64,000 nucleotides of DNA from the NCBI RefSeq assembly GCF_964355755.1, contig NC_092679.1, forward strand, positions 2,170,001 through 2,234,000, in the 5' to 3' direction. This document shows positions 52,001 to 60,888 of the stretch, in pieces (position 1 is the stretch's first letter; each line of letters opens with the position of its first letter). The translations under genes were made by a program, and so were the position numbers. Below the pieces are notes generated by a model. That model did no database searches, was not told the DNA's origin, and was given only the letters and a program-made list of their open reading frames with translations. This stretch comes from Antedon mediterranea. Taxonomy: Eukaryota; Echinodermata; Crinoidea; Comatulida; Antedonidae.

Positions 52001-52849
52001 TAGTAGAGTAAACAAAATTACTGGCAGATATTTAATTCCTGCAAGTCATAATAATAAATAAAGAATTAAATATCTGTACATTAAAAAATACAAATGATCA
52101 ATCATACTGTATATTGTATGATGCATTTTTACAATATAACTAAAATGTTTTTAAGCTTAATATTAATGAAATTAGGTACATACACTCAGAAACAGATAAT
52201 TTAATGAGTATTCTTTTTATTTAATATTAGTTAGTCGGCATGTCTCTGGAATGAGAAAACGATCATAGGACCAAGCAAGAGATGATACAGTAGGGCCCAG
52301 ATTGCTCATTGGGAGAGATTATTTACAGGATTAGGTTTAGTTTTGTTTATGTTAGATTTAATTAGGAGTTTATATAATAATCCGGCCTAGGCTACTACAG
52401 TATCTCTAAACCGCTAATTAAAAATACAGATTAATAACAATTCATAGCTTGTCTTTCAAATTAATTTTTTAATCAATAAGAGACATCATTCATACTTTTT
52501 TATTTTACTTAAGTTTTAGAATTTAGGTTAGTTAGGCTTCTACCAGATGGTCTAGTCCTTTTGCTAGTACTACTCTAGTAGTAGGCACTGCTGCAGTGCT
52601 AGTTAAGCCTATATAAAGCAAAATTCACAAATTAATCTAGGCTATCTATTCTTACGTATGTAGCCTTGCTGTCCAGTACGCTACGCCCGGTCGAAGCTCT
52701 TTCAACTGAACCGATCTGGCCAAATTAGCCTTTATGTCCGCAATCTGGCTGTTGGATTCTTCATCCACTGACTCAGAATACGGTAAAACTTTGTTGTAAA
52801 TAATTTCTTTTTGTGGTGAAAATCCTAGTTTGTCACTTCTAGACGACAT
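33991..52849 (-). CDS. PSME4: proteasome activator complex subunit 4 (PA200), 39 exons, complete
   Basis: Large HEAT-repeat cap of the 20S proteasome, mostly nuclear, promoting ATP-independent degradation of acetylated histones and other proteins. Exons in order: 52656-52849, 51373-51513, 50913-51029, 50558-50602, 50049-50198, 49892-49955, 49713-49787, 49488-49607, 49077-49166, 48802-48860, 48306-48512, 47952-48138, 47588-47742, 47105-47258, 46901-46999, 46538-46675, 45674-45889, 44302-44456, 43777-43872, 42982-43153, 42396-42494, 42064-42222, 41494-41622, 40897-41088, 40285-40424, 40051-40104, 39555-39684, 39202-39443, 38921-38990, 38460-38585, 37868-38020, 37069-37397, 36535-36746, 36007-36083, 35487-35615, 34731-34883, 34484-34637, 34224-34369, 33991-34125. 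Phases join throughout; 5463 nt give 1820 residues, against about 1843 in human. Landmarks: [11 protein letters not shown] near the start, [42 protein letters not shown] and the 20S-docking C-terminus CYYA. Exon 45674-45889 can be extended through a tandem donor array. Confidence 0.97.
34952..35398. mobile_element. PalB-related MITEs in PSME4 intron
   Basis: A diverged element at 34952-35275 (GTGGTTCCCACTAG at the left, CTAGTGAGAACCACG at the right) is followed by a second partial copy ending GTGGGAACTAAAC. The interior of the first differs strongly from consensus. Confidence 0.65.
36148..36235 (+). mobile_element. interspersed repeat tail, copy 1
   Basis: ATATCCTGGATTTATATAGC, ACCTCTAAGCGCT and ATTATTACCC are shared with 63480-63570, both preceded by (AAT)n. 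Family unknown; it looks like a SINE or LINE 3' end. Confidence 0.6.
37665..37792. mobile_element. truncated PalA MITE in PSME4 intron
   Basis: Left end TTTGTCTACACCATCAAGG, internal TATGGTAGTGAAATGACATC. The right arm is lost in a T-run. Confidence 0.7.
38075..38406 (+). mobile_element. two copies of a SINE-like repeat in PSME4 intron
   Basis: Two stretches (about 38075-38214 and 38260-38406) share AATAATAATA, TATAG-AGCGCACATA, ACTAAATGAATGGAGTGGTA and a B-box-like CCTGGGTTCAAG or TTTAAG. They are about 185 bp apart, so either a tandem duplication or two insertions. Confidence 0.6.
39016..39145. mobile_element. truncated PalC MITE in PSME4 intron
   Basis: Begins with TTAAAGATGTATTGTACCCC and continues with PalC interior, then breaks off before the right end. 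Confidence 0.65.
40739..40890. mobile_element. PalA MITE six bases from a PSME4 splice donor
   Basis: Ends AAGCTCTGTCTACACTAT and ATAATGTAGACAGAGCTTTA. The right end lies directly next to the donor of exon 40897-41088, so intron positions from about +7 on are transposon sequence. Confidence 0.85.
41790..41945 (+). mobile_element. 3' end of a non-LTR retrotransposon
   Basis: One frame reads [16 protein letters not shown] then stop, the usual C-terminal end of CR1/L2-type reverse transcriptases. It is followed by GCGCCTTAGGACTTATATTT of 3'-UTR character. No upstream coding part. Confidence 0.5.
41946..42035 (+). mobile_element. tRNA-derived SINE fragment
   Basis: TAGCTTGGTGGTTAACATGC (A-box-like) and GGTCCAGGGTTCAATCAT (B-box-like) are spaced as in a tRNA. 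No acceptor stem closes, so not a functional tRNA. Confidence 0.5.
42811..42958. mobile_element. PalB MITE in PSME4 intron
   Basis: Ends AAAGCTTGGTTCTCACTA and TTTAGTGGGAACCAAGC. The interior has AATGACAAGCAACAG and CGCTTGTGATTGGTCAACTC. It ends 23 bp before the donor side of exon 42982-43153. Confidence 0.85.
44732..45784 (-). repeat. 117-bp tandem array, nine copies, of a PSME4 exon end plus its splice donor
   Basis: Each 117-bp unit encodes 39 residues ([20 protein letters not shown] onward to EYLPIRVS) and contains one 5' splice site, AGG then GTAAGTAG. The copy at 45674-45784 is the 3' part of the regular PSME4 exon 45674-45889. The other eight continue in the same open frame to 44732, with donors every 117 bp down to 44738. 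Copies differ at few positions (N or I in the CS-N/I-AEG stretch, LPIR or LPFR, one KGM/ECL variant). No copy carries a stop or a broken donor. Using any donor keeps phase 0 into exon 44302-44456. Confidence 0.97.
46077..46445. repeat. (GAT)n-type microsatellite, about 370 bp
   Basis: Interrupted trinucleotide run of GAT/AAT/GAA in the PSME4 intron between exons 46538-46675 and 45674-45889. It produces long artificial open frames on both strands that should not be annotated. Confidence 0.97.
47072..47098. mobile_element. PalA terminal fragment next to a PSME4 donor
   Basis: AAAGCTCTGTCTACACTATC plus AAACTTTAA only. It fills the first bases of the 105-bp intron after exon 47105-47258. Confidence 0.75.
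49253..49419. mobile_element. PalA MITE in PSME4 intron
   Basis: Ends TAAAGCTCTGTCTACACTAT and TTTGATAGTGTAGACAAAAC, with paired TATGGTAATGATATG and TATGGTAGTGATATG motifs inside. Confidence 0.88.
50340..50507. mobile_element. PalA MITE in PSME4 intron
   Basis: Diverged ends (AAGCTATGTCTATACTATGA and GATAGTGTAGATAGAACTTT). Three TGGTAGTGATATG-type motifs inside. Confidence 0.82.
51097..51260. mobile_element. PalA MITE in PSME4 intron
   Basis: Complete copy whose ends are TTAAGCTCTGTC and the mirror ACAGAGCTTAA, so a TTAA is present on both sides. Confidence 0.88.
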
Positions 52850-53326
52850 TTTGCTCAACTTTCCGGTGTATTTTATAATAATCTTATGTTTAATAAATCA
52901 TATTTTCCCCTATTTTCTATACAAAAATCACATCGTTTTCTAGGCCTCTCTCGATCCTTGCTGCTGCTGTGATAGTGGATAGTGTGACTCGTCAAAAGGA
53001 ATCATTTTTAGACAGGTCCATTTAAAAGTCAAGAGTAAATATCAATATTTGTTTTAAACTATTTATACTAATATATAAACTTTGTTGCAAATACAATTAC
53101 AATAATAAAAGAACAATTTAATTGATATATTCAAATTAATTTAAAGCGATATCTCAAGGTGATTTAAAAAAAGAAAAACATTTACCGCTAGATACACATT
53201 TCCCCATTTGAAAAAAATAAGATTACCCATGTCAAGGGCTAAAGGTCGAAAATGTTTACTAAATTTTATTTTCGGTCGCTTAATTCGCGAATGTTTGTCA
53301 ACAACATTGACATTTTGGGACTTCGA
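52850..53326. promoter_or_regulatory. divergent promoter region of PSME4 and acylphosphatase
   Basis: 477 bp between the two start codons on opposite strands. No TATA box in a convincing place. This compact head-to-head arrangement suggests a shared bidirectional promoter; that is inference. Confidence 0.45.
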
Positions 53327-54968
53327 ATGGCATCTTCTGATCAAAAAGCATATGTATCTGTAAATTTTGAAATTCATGGTAAAGTTCAGGGTGTATTTTT
53401 TCGAAAGGTAACTTTAGTCTTGCAAGAAAATTGACAGTTGCAACTAGCTAGCCATCAAACAACCTAGAGACCACCTAGGCAGGGCCTAGGCCTAGTGTAA
53501 TAGTATAGTGTGTGTATTGGGGTGGTGCAGGTGCAAGTCGGCCCCAAACCGTCTCGGCCCCACGTCAACTCGGCCTCAAGTCAACTCGGCCTCACGTCAA
53601 CTTGGCCAAAAACTAATTGGTCAACTCGGCCACAATAAAGTATGGAACGCAAAAAGTGCTTAATATTATTACGATTCTTACTATCCACGTTTTAAAAAAA
53701 ATGAAGAAATAAAAAATATAATATATAAAAAAATGAACTCATTGCCGATATGAATAGAAGAAGTACCCGCGTGTTACAAAAAAACACGTGCAGGTACCGT
53801 ATTTTAGGAAATCGAAGACGGAGGCCTACGTTCCACCATTTGGCCATAGAAAAAATGATCGTACATCGTTTTTGTGCATGATTTGCGTTTTTTAAAAATG
53901 GGAATCCCCCGGTCAGCGAAAACACGTAGCAGTTGTAGATATCGAAAAAGCTGTCAAACGCGCAGGGAGGCTCAGCTACGAAATTTTATTAAACGTAAAT
54001 AATTAAAGGAAAGTTGGTGAGATCATTCCTATTTTTTTTGATAATATATTATTATCTAAATAATAATAAAAAATTCATTAAAAGTCAGAATTATTCATAG
54101 TTAAAAAAAAAGAAGAAATATTATTTTATCAATCCCCTTCATTTGCACTTTTTGCGTTCCATACTTTAACGGGGCCGAGTTGATCGATTATTTTTTGGCC
54201 GAGTTGACGTGAGGCCGAGTTGACTTGAGGCCGAGTTGACTTGAGGCCGAGTTGACTTGAGGCCGACTTGACTTGGGGCCGACTTGACTTTGGCCGAGAC
54301 GGTTTAGGGCCGACTTGGATCGAAACCGTGTATTGTATATAGTGGCAGTGTAACCTTAATAGCCGCTCTCTCTCCCCCTGCTGTCGACATGTCCATCCCT
54401 CTGCTAACCTATCCGTCCGTCCAGCCTAGACATTTATTAATATTTTAAAGAAAGTTGTTTGTTAATAATATATTTTTATTCCTACAGACAAAATGATCAG
54501 ATCTGGTTAGTTTAAATTACTGTAAAATGTAACTTGAAGTTGGAGTAGCCTAGTTTAATGTAGTGGAGTGCCCTATGCTATGGTGATTTTCTTCTCTTAA
54601 TAATATATAGAACACAAGAAGAACAGCGCAAAAACATGGACTTGTTGGTTGGGTGAGGAATACCAGACATGGTACAGTAGAAGGACAAGTACAAGGGTAT
54701 AAAGAACAAGTTAATGAAATGTAGGTTTGTTGTAAAGTTTGTTTAATATTTAATTTATTTAATGTAGGCTCTTAAAATATTAATAATTCTAACAATCATA
54801 TACAGCACATTATTTAATAAATGTATTAAACTATTTGTTTATTTTATTAACAGGAAAATATGGCTGAAAGAAAAGGGCAGCAAGAATTCAGTGATAACAA
54901 AAGCTGATTTTAAAAATGAAAAAGTGATAGATGGAGTGAAGCATGAAGCATTTGTTATAAGAAAATAA
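53327..54968 (+). CDS. acylphosphatase, three exons
   Basis: Small cytosolic enzyme hydrolysing acyl phosphates such as 1,3-bisphosphoglycerate. Exons 53327-53407, 54611-54720 and 54854-54968 (TAA); phases join and 306 nt give 101 residues, the usual length (about 98-102). The family signature is complete: the phosphate-binding loop [10 protein letters not shown] with catalytic Arg26, then GLVGWVRNT with catalytic Asn44, GTVEGQVQG, and the C-terminal half with [10 protein letters not shown] and FVIRK. Start chosen by family length; an upstream in-frame ATG at 53252 would add 25 residues. Intron 1 carries a foldback element. Candidate AATAAA signals lie at 55332 and 55491. ACYP1 versus ACYP2 cannot be told. 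Confidence 0.93.
53525..54330. mobile_element. foldback element in acylphosphatase intron 1
   Basis: Both ends consist of short tandem repeats in opposite orientation: CAACTCGGCCTCA-type at 53540-53640 and GGCCGAGTTGACTTGA-type at 54170-54310. The outermost parts (CCAAACCGTCTCGGCC and GGCCGAGACGGTTTAGG) and inner arms (AGTATGGAACGCAAAAAGTG and its complement near 54150) also pair. The roughly 480-bp centre has no convincing gene. This is the architecture of a Foldback-type non-autonomous transposon. Confidence 0.85.
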
Positions 54969-55738
54969 GTTACCTTGATATAAAGGCTTTCTAGAAACAC
55001 ATCAAAAAGACACAGAACATGTTAATTATACATATTACCAACATTTTATAAAGAAACAGCTATGCCACCTTGAACTTGGAAGTGTAAAAACTAAGAATTG
55101 AAGATTAATTAACAAAATGGAGAGGCCTACAATCCATTCTTATGACAGACAAGCAGATAGGATTAAAGCATGGACCTATAATTTTTTAATTATATTATGT
55201 ATATGAGAATTATATATTATTTAAAATGTTCGGGTGGCTTCCATGCTTGCGGCTTTTGGCCTTAATGGAAGTCTCCCTGGTCCTTTTGTATATTTTTTGC
55301 TTTGTATTTTTTTTTTTTTTCTTTTGGATCAAATAAACTGATTTGTGACTTGTGTGACTATACATTAATTTATAGTTCCATGGTTAAACTGTATTACACA
55401 AAGATTTCAGAGTGGGTTTCTTGAATCTAAAGCTACAGTATACTGTATATATTGTATATAAGATGTAATGTTTGTATCAATGCTGTGTATAATAAAAGTA
55501 TGCTCCCACAGTAATGAAATATGTGTATGCATCATAATTCAAAATTCTCGCCGTTTAAAACATTTTCCATTCAAACAACATAAACGTCACCAAATTGTTT
55601 AAAAATGAATCAGGATTTAAGTAATTTTCACATGGAGGCTGGGAAAAATCCAGGGCTACTTAGGTTTTCTGGACGGCATGTAATTAAAAGTTATTAAAAG
55701 TATTTACTTTTTGTATAAAGTATTTTTCTACACCTGTC

Positions 55739-57002
55739 TTATATACGAGATATTTCCGTATTTCTTTGCTCTAAATAACTCTGACAGAGTTGTTTATATT
55801 TATCCAATGGTTCTGTGTGTGCATTCGGATCCTTTGCTAGCTCATCCCATCGACGCATGCGTAGTATTGCATCAAAGTACGGTGATTTCTCAAACTGTTT
55901 TGCTTCTTCTTCGATCATGGGACCGCCTTGATGTGTCAATGTTTGTTTAGAAGACCTGCTCAGACCTATAAGATAAATGTCATAAAAAAACAATAAAATA
56001 AGTCTTAATACTGTACAATTTTTAAAGCGAAATCTTTCATCTAAATCTCTTATTTTCAGAATAAAAATATTAGTATATGCCTATTACCTTCATAATATGA
56101 TTTATCTTTATATACGAGGTAGCGTTTAGCATCCACGTGACCTCGAACGAAGGCTGCAATTTCTTGGGGAATCCCCAGATCTAACAAAAACGTTTCTCCA
56201 ACGGTCTCATGGTTAACGATTCCCAGTTTCACCCCTTCTGTCGTAACCATTCCTTCCAATCCTTGGGCCATGCCGACTAGATGGCCTATGTCGTGAAATA
56301 AAGCACCCAGTACGATCTAAAAAAATTGAGATAATAAATTTTTATGTATCTGTGTAAAGCGTCTCTGCATGCTTTTTTCATGAAAAGGGCGCTATATAAA
56401 TGTGGTATATTATTATTATCATGGAGCTATACATTTAATTATAGCTCCATGCTTTGATGTCGCAAGGTAAAAGTTATTTATAGCTCCATTCTTTGATGTC
56501 GCAAGGTAATAGTTGTTTCGAAAAAAGCGGAAAAGCCACAAAACATCGATTTCGCCAATACTTTAGTGAATGAGATAGACTTAAAACCCTAACATAAAAT
56601 GTCGATTTGTTTTTCCAAACATTCTTAAACGGAGTTAATGCATGCTGACGTTGACATTTTAGAAAAATGAAGAATGTTTTTAATTGACAAATAGCAGTCT
56701 CACCGATCAGTAAAATTGGTAATGTTTAGCTTGCCCAGCCATGCGTTACTTAGGCCTACCAAAGTCCTTAATCAACCAGAAATAATATTGAGTAATCCAT
56801 AACGCAATTAAACACGCACTCATAACAGGGAGTTGTCAACTCCCTGCTCATAATAACCGACCTGTTTGGGATATCCTTCCTTTTCAGCCAACATAGCACA
56901 TTGTATCATATGTTGTTTCTGTGATACAGCTTCACCTATATACTCAGAATCACCATAATTCTCATACAGCTCAAAAATACGTTGAATATCTATGGAAGTC
57001 AT
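55739..57002 (-). CDS. PhnZ/TmpB-like HD-domain diiron oxygenase, three exons
   Basis: Exons 56862-57002 (ATG), 56088-56316 and 55739-55965 (TAA); 597 nt give 198 residues, close to bacterial PhnZ. Members of this family oxidatively cleave hydroxyalkyl phosphonates using a mixed-valence diiron centre. Residues matching the known ligands are present: Tyr21 and Glu24 (YIGE), His31, the HD pair His55-Asp56 in FHDIGHL, His83 in NHE, His107 in RGHVDAKRYL, and Asp164 in RRWDE. The LSRSSKQTLTHQGG segment matches the substrate loop. The first donor is GTCGGT, weak but the only one that joins the frames. Exact substrate in an animal is unknown; related MIOX-superfamily activities cannot be excluded. 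It is convergent with the acylphosphatase gene. Confidence 0.85.
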
Positions 57003-57485
57003 TATTAATATAAATAACCTATTTATTACTGTAAACATATAATAATAATGGCTGTTCATGCGTAGACTGACATGCCTATTGGCACTGATACAATGATAGT
57101 CAGATATCTAGACTTGAGTACACAAAAGAATTACTGATACACTTGTTCAGGATTTCATACAATTACATGGTTGAAAAGATAATTGATCATAAAGTTCAAG
57201 AATGAGAAAATTGATAGAGAAGAATGACTTTGTTTATTTATTTTTTATAAATGTATCTTGTATTTTTTTTATTTTGTAACAAATAATTATTAATAATAAA
57301 ATCAATTTTGGTTAATAATTAAAGGTGTTTTAATATTTATAATGTTCAATATATTAAACAATTTATTATTTATCATTATATTAATTTAATGAAACGATTT
57401 GCATATTCTATTGTATTGAAACATGTTTCAGCTGTTTTATAGACAAATAAAGATTACTATAACTAATACTCAAAATGCTAAAGAT

Positions 57486-57827
57486 TTAAAGATGTATTGT
57501 CCCCCAAAAACATGAAAAATGAAGATTAATTAAATGAGACTTTAATTAGGTTATTTTGTAATTTTAACAAAGTTAATTACTTCCGTAGAAAAAAAAAGCG
57601 AAAAAAAAATTGTTACCTATAAAATAACATAATAATATGGTTAAATTCAACCAAAAATACATTGTATGGCAGCCAATTTAACCATTTCTTGCTTCAAATT
57701 ACTTTTTTAGGTAAATAAATTTTGTTTAGATCCAATTTTTGGTCACAGTGAATAACTATATTATGTGAAAATGGCATTATTCAACAAAAAAAATGTAAAC
57801 AATATTTTTCAGAGGGACAATACGCGA
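57486..57827. mobile_element. PalC MITE copy
   Basis: Ends TTTAAAGATGTATTGTCCCC and AGAGGGACAATACGCGATG. Orientation opposite to the copies at 32248 and 62658. Confidence 0.82.
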
Positions 57828-57949
57828 TGATGTGATTTTGACAATTTAGCCGCCTCACTCATTCAGTTTGCTGACATCATGGGATAACAAATGCTATCAT
57901 ACTCTACGCTGTTTCCTTTTCTGCATTGTTAATTAAACAACTTATTGTT

Positions 57950-58124
57950 ATGGTTTTGAATGAATTCATATTAAAAAAAAACAACTTTATTTGCCAAATA
58001 ATTTCTTAATCTATAAAATATTCTAATATTCCTTTCAATATATTATTAAAAAGAAATAATTCCGTTATTCCGTTTACCTAATCAGAAAATGGTTGCTTCC
58101 AATAAACAGTGTACCAACTTTACA
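57950..58124. repeat. direct repeat, copy 1 (about 175 bp)
   Basis: Starts ATGGTTTTGAATGAATTC and ends GTGTACCAACTTTACA. Nearly identical to 58289-58464, 339 bp away. Confidence 0.95.
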
Positions 58125-58288
58125 ACAAACTTACTTGCAAAACTGAAGGATTTTTATGCAACACAAATCAGTTACGCTTTTCCGGCAGTAGCGATCTGTA
58201 GTGAAAACGAGGCATAGATAGATCATGGAGGTTAGGTAAATAGTGTAGGTAAAATAGTAAAATGTCCGATGACTTTTTAAAAAATGTA

Positions 58289-58464
58289 ATGGTTTTGAAT
58301 GAATTCATATTAAAAAAAAAACAACTTTATTTGCCAAATAATTTCTTAATCTATAAAATATTCTAATATTCCTTTCAATATATTATTAAAAAGAAATAAT
58401 TCCGTTATTCCGTTTACCTAATCAGAAAATGGTTGCTTCCAATAAACAGTGTACCAACGTTACA
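58289..58464. repeat. direct repeat, copy 2 (about 175 bp)
   Basis: Second copy of the unit at 57950-58124, differing by very few bases (CCAACG instead of CCAACT near the end). It ends 134 bp before the putative first donor of the repeat-protein gene. Confidence 0.95.
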
Positions 58465-58597
58465 GATGGATCTCAATATTTTATTTTCAATTAAATATTT
58501 GATATAACTTCAGTATCATGGCTGTCCTTTTCTCAAAGTAGGCCAGTATATACCTATTGATATTTTACTTGCTTTATCCTGTACTGTATATTTAAAG

Positions 58598-58819
58598 GTA
58601 AGTTTTATCATTTTAGCTTTTATTTATTTATTTATTTATTTTTTGCCGCGATCTTAATTATTAGGATTTATTCCAAATAACCTAGGCCAGTAGCAGACGG
58701 TTTCGGTTTTAGAATTCGACTTCAATAGTACATACATATTATCTATTTAACATGTTTGTCGTCTTAAACATTAAAAAAAAATTAAAGTTAAAATAAAGGA
58801 AATTGTTTTACTTGTGCAG
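58598..58819 (+). other. putative 5' UTR intron of the repeat-protein gene
   Basis: AAAG then GTAAGT at 58598 and TTGTGCAG at 58819 bracket 222 bp directly before the ATG at 58822. This would give a short untranslated first exon. Confidence 0.5.
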
Positions 58820-58821
58820 CT

Positions 58822-59475
58822 ATGAATGCCGATAAAGAAGAAAATAATGAATTTGAAAATACACAATTCAGAATCCCTGAAATTTGTAGTGGTCCAGCCT
58901 GTACTTTTCGGATACCCATCCAAGAAACCAGTGGTTCTGTCGATGATACTGATCGACATCACGTTGAAACAAGTCCACCAATTGCCTTGGTTGAAAACAG
59001 TGGTATCTTGAATAGGCATCCGATCCAGGAGGTTGGCGAAAACGCTACCGATTCTCTTAAATTCGGCATAGAAGAAACAAATGCCGAACATGTCATTAAT
59101 ACTCCGATCCAGGAGGTTGGTGAAAACGGTACTATCGTGTTTACTGATTTTCTTAAATTCGGCATAGAAGAAACAAATGCCGAACATGTCATTAATACTC
59201 CGATCCAGGAAGTTGGCGAAAACGGTACTGTCGTGTCTACCGATTCTCTTAAATTCGGGATAGAAGAAACAAATGCCGAACATGTCATCAATAGTACTCC
59301 GACCCAGGAGGTTGGCCAAAACGGTACTGTCGTGTTTACCGATTTTCTTACACTCAGCATAGAAGAAACAAATGCAGAATGTATCGTTAATGAGCCTCCG
59401 ATTCAAGAAGTTGGCGGTAGTGTGGCGTATACTGATTTTCCTAAATTCGGTATTGAAGAAACTAATTCAGAATAA
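58822..59475 (+). CDS. unrecognised 217-residue acidic tandem-repeat protein
   Basis: Single open exon, ATG three bases after a good splice acceptor. I do not recognise the family. From about residue 66 to the end the protein is five repeats of 25-33 residues, with the core PIQEVGENGT, then TDFLKFG, then IEETNAEHVIN; repeat 4 is the most diverged and repeat 5 ends at the stop. A weaker version (PIQETSGSVDDTD) precedes them at about residues 32-44. It is rich in E, N, T and V, with no signal peptide or membrane segment. Repeats are also clear at DNA level (about 96-99 bp), which opens shadow frames on the minus strand. It could be a structural or intrinsically disordered protein, or a non-coding repeat that happens to be open. 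Confidence 0.6.
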   Translation: MNADKEENNEFENTQFRIPEICSGPACTFRIPIQETSGSVDDTDRHHVETSPPIALVENSGILNRHPIQEVGENATDSLKFGIEETNAEHVINTPIQEVGENGTIVFTDFLKFGIEETNAEHVINTPIQEVGENGTVVSTDSLKFGIEETNAEHVINSTPTQEVGQNGTVVFTDFLTLSIEETNAECIVNEPPIQEVGGSVAYTDFPKFGIEETNSE

Positions 59476-60888
59476 CGAACAATTGCATAAAACAATCAAA
59501 TTGTCATTTACAGATATGTAGACACAGTTCAGGATAGAAACTGATTATCTATTTAATAATCATTATTGGAACTACGCACTTAAAAGATATAGGCCTACTG
59601 TATCGCAGGAGTTAAATGTATCAGTGTTTCTACAGTTCTCCGCTATAATCGATTTTCACTAAGTTACTTGGACGCAGCGTAATGCGGCTTGGTTCACACT
59701 AGGACGTCGTAGGCGCATCTAAAGTAATTTTACCAATCACGACGCAATGGATCAAACGAAGTGTTGCTTGTGATTGGTCAACCATTCATGCGTTGCGTGT
59801 ACGTCGTTTGGTAGCGCCCAACCAAGTGGTTAAGTATTCATTATGGAAGTTCTGAAACTCTGGCAATAATACAATGGAAACATCCACATTGAAACGCTTG
59901 GCACTGATCCAAATTTTCCTTTTTTGTTGCATTTTACAATTAATTTATTATATTGAAGACAGTAAGACTTAATAAGACAACACAAAGTTTTGGACTTGAT
60001 GAGCAATGTATAATAATCCCTGCTGTTTACATTGTATAATGCACCAGAATACAAAACTGTGTATACATTATTCTACTGCAGTAAATTCAACAGTGACTGC
60101 AGTACCTTTTACACTACGTCTGTATTATTACCCTTCATTTCACAAAACTTGTACAATTGGTACTGCAGTAAACTACATATAATTAATGCAGTAATATTTA
60201 CGGGTTTTTTCACTAAAGGGGTACACAAATTTGTACATACTTTCTTCTGAATTATATCATATTTAGTTTTAATTATAAAATTCCTCATTTCTTATTTTTG
60301 TGTTTGCTGATCTTAGGAACGTTTAGACTTAAGTATCACTAACTTATTAAAAAACATCACATGTTATGTAATACGTTATGTCATTTCTTGCAGTAATTAT
60401 CTATTTTGTTACTATTTACAATCAATAATTTTAATCCCTTTATATTTCTATTTTTTTTATTTTATGGAAATGAGGTTTTGATGGTCTTTAAAATCTACTG
60501 TGTAAATATAATATATTTTTATTCATGTTTGACATAAATGTTAATATCATTAACTGTTTGATGTTTTAACTACATGACAAATATTTCAATATAAAAAACA
60601 TTTTGAGATGGAATTTTGAATCACATAATAGGGATTTTTGAGAATATAACATCAAAGCAACGTGACAATAATCTGAGCATGCTTACAAACTAATAGTCGC
60701 TGTGATAGCTTCGCAACAAAATGATGCTTTTTGTAAATATTAGAATGTTTTATATTTATGCGGAGATCTTGCAGCAAAAACAAATGTTGGTCTTGTTATG
60801 AGCAGTGAGTTCTTTGATAATATTGTTTGTTGTCAGCAGAGTATTGCATCAAAGAGTAGCACGCCCTCTATGATCGCAGTAAAGGTCA
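59476..60888. other. intergenic region between the repeat-protein gene and STIP1 (convergent)
   Basis: Holds a diverged PalB copy at 59686-59830 and A+T-rich DNA. A possible AATAAA for STIP1 on the minus strand lies at 60456-60461. No exon seen. Confidence 0.6.
59686..59830. mobile_element. diverged PalB MITE
   Basis: GCTTGGTTCACACTAGGACG at the left and GCGCCCAACCAAG at the right. TTGCTTGTGATTGGTCAACC inside. Confidence 0.7.

Larger units (their letters stand above)
57003..58597. other. intergenic region with PalC and a long direct repeat
   Basis: Contains a PalC copy (57486-57827) and two copies of a direct repeat (57950-58124 and 58289-58464). The upper end probably holds the promoter and a non-coding first exon of the repeat-protein gene. 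No other exon seen. Confidence 0.6.

Noticed and set aside
53692-53925. 77-codon minus-strand frame in the foldback element
   Set aside because: Too short for a transposase, no motif, low-complexity C-terminus.
54488-54505. 18-bp micro-exon in acylphosphatase intron 1
   Set aside because: It has AG and GT borders, but joined to exon 1 it introduces a stop at once, and exons 1 and 2 already join in frame.
58771-59406. Minus-strand frames of 211 and 133 codons opposite the repeat-protein gene
   Set aside because: Shadows caused by the in-frame DNA repeats; no acceptor-supported start, and the plus strand has the better gene context.
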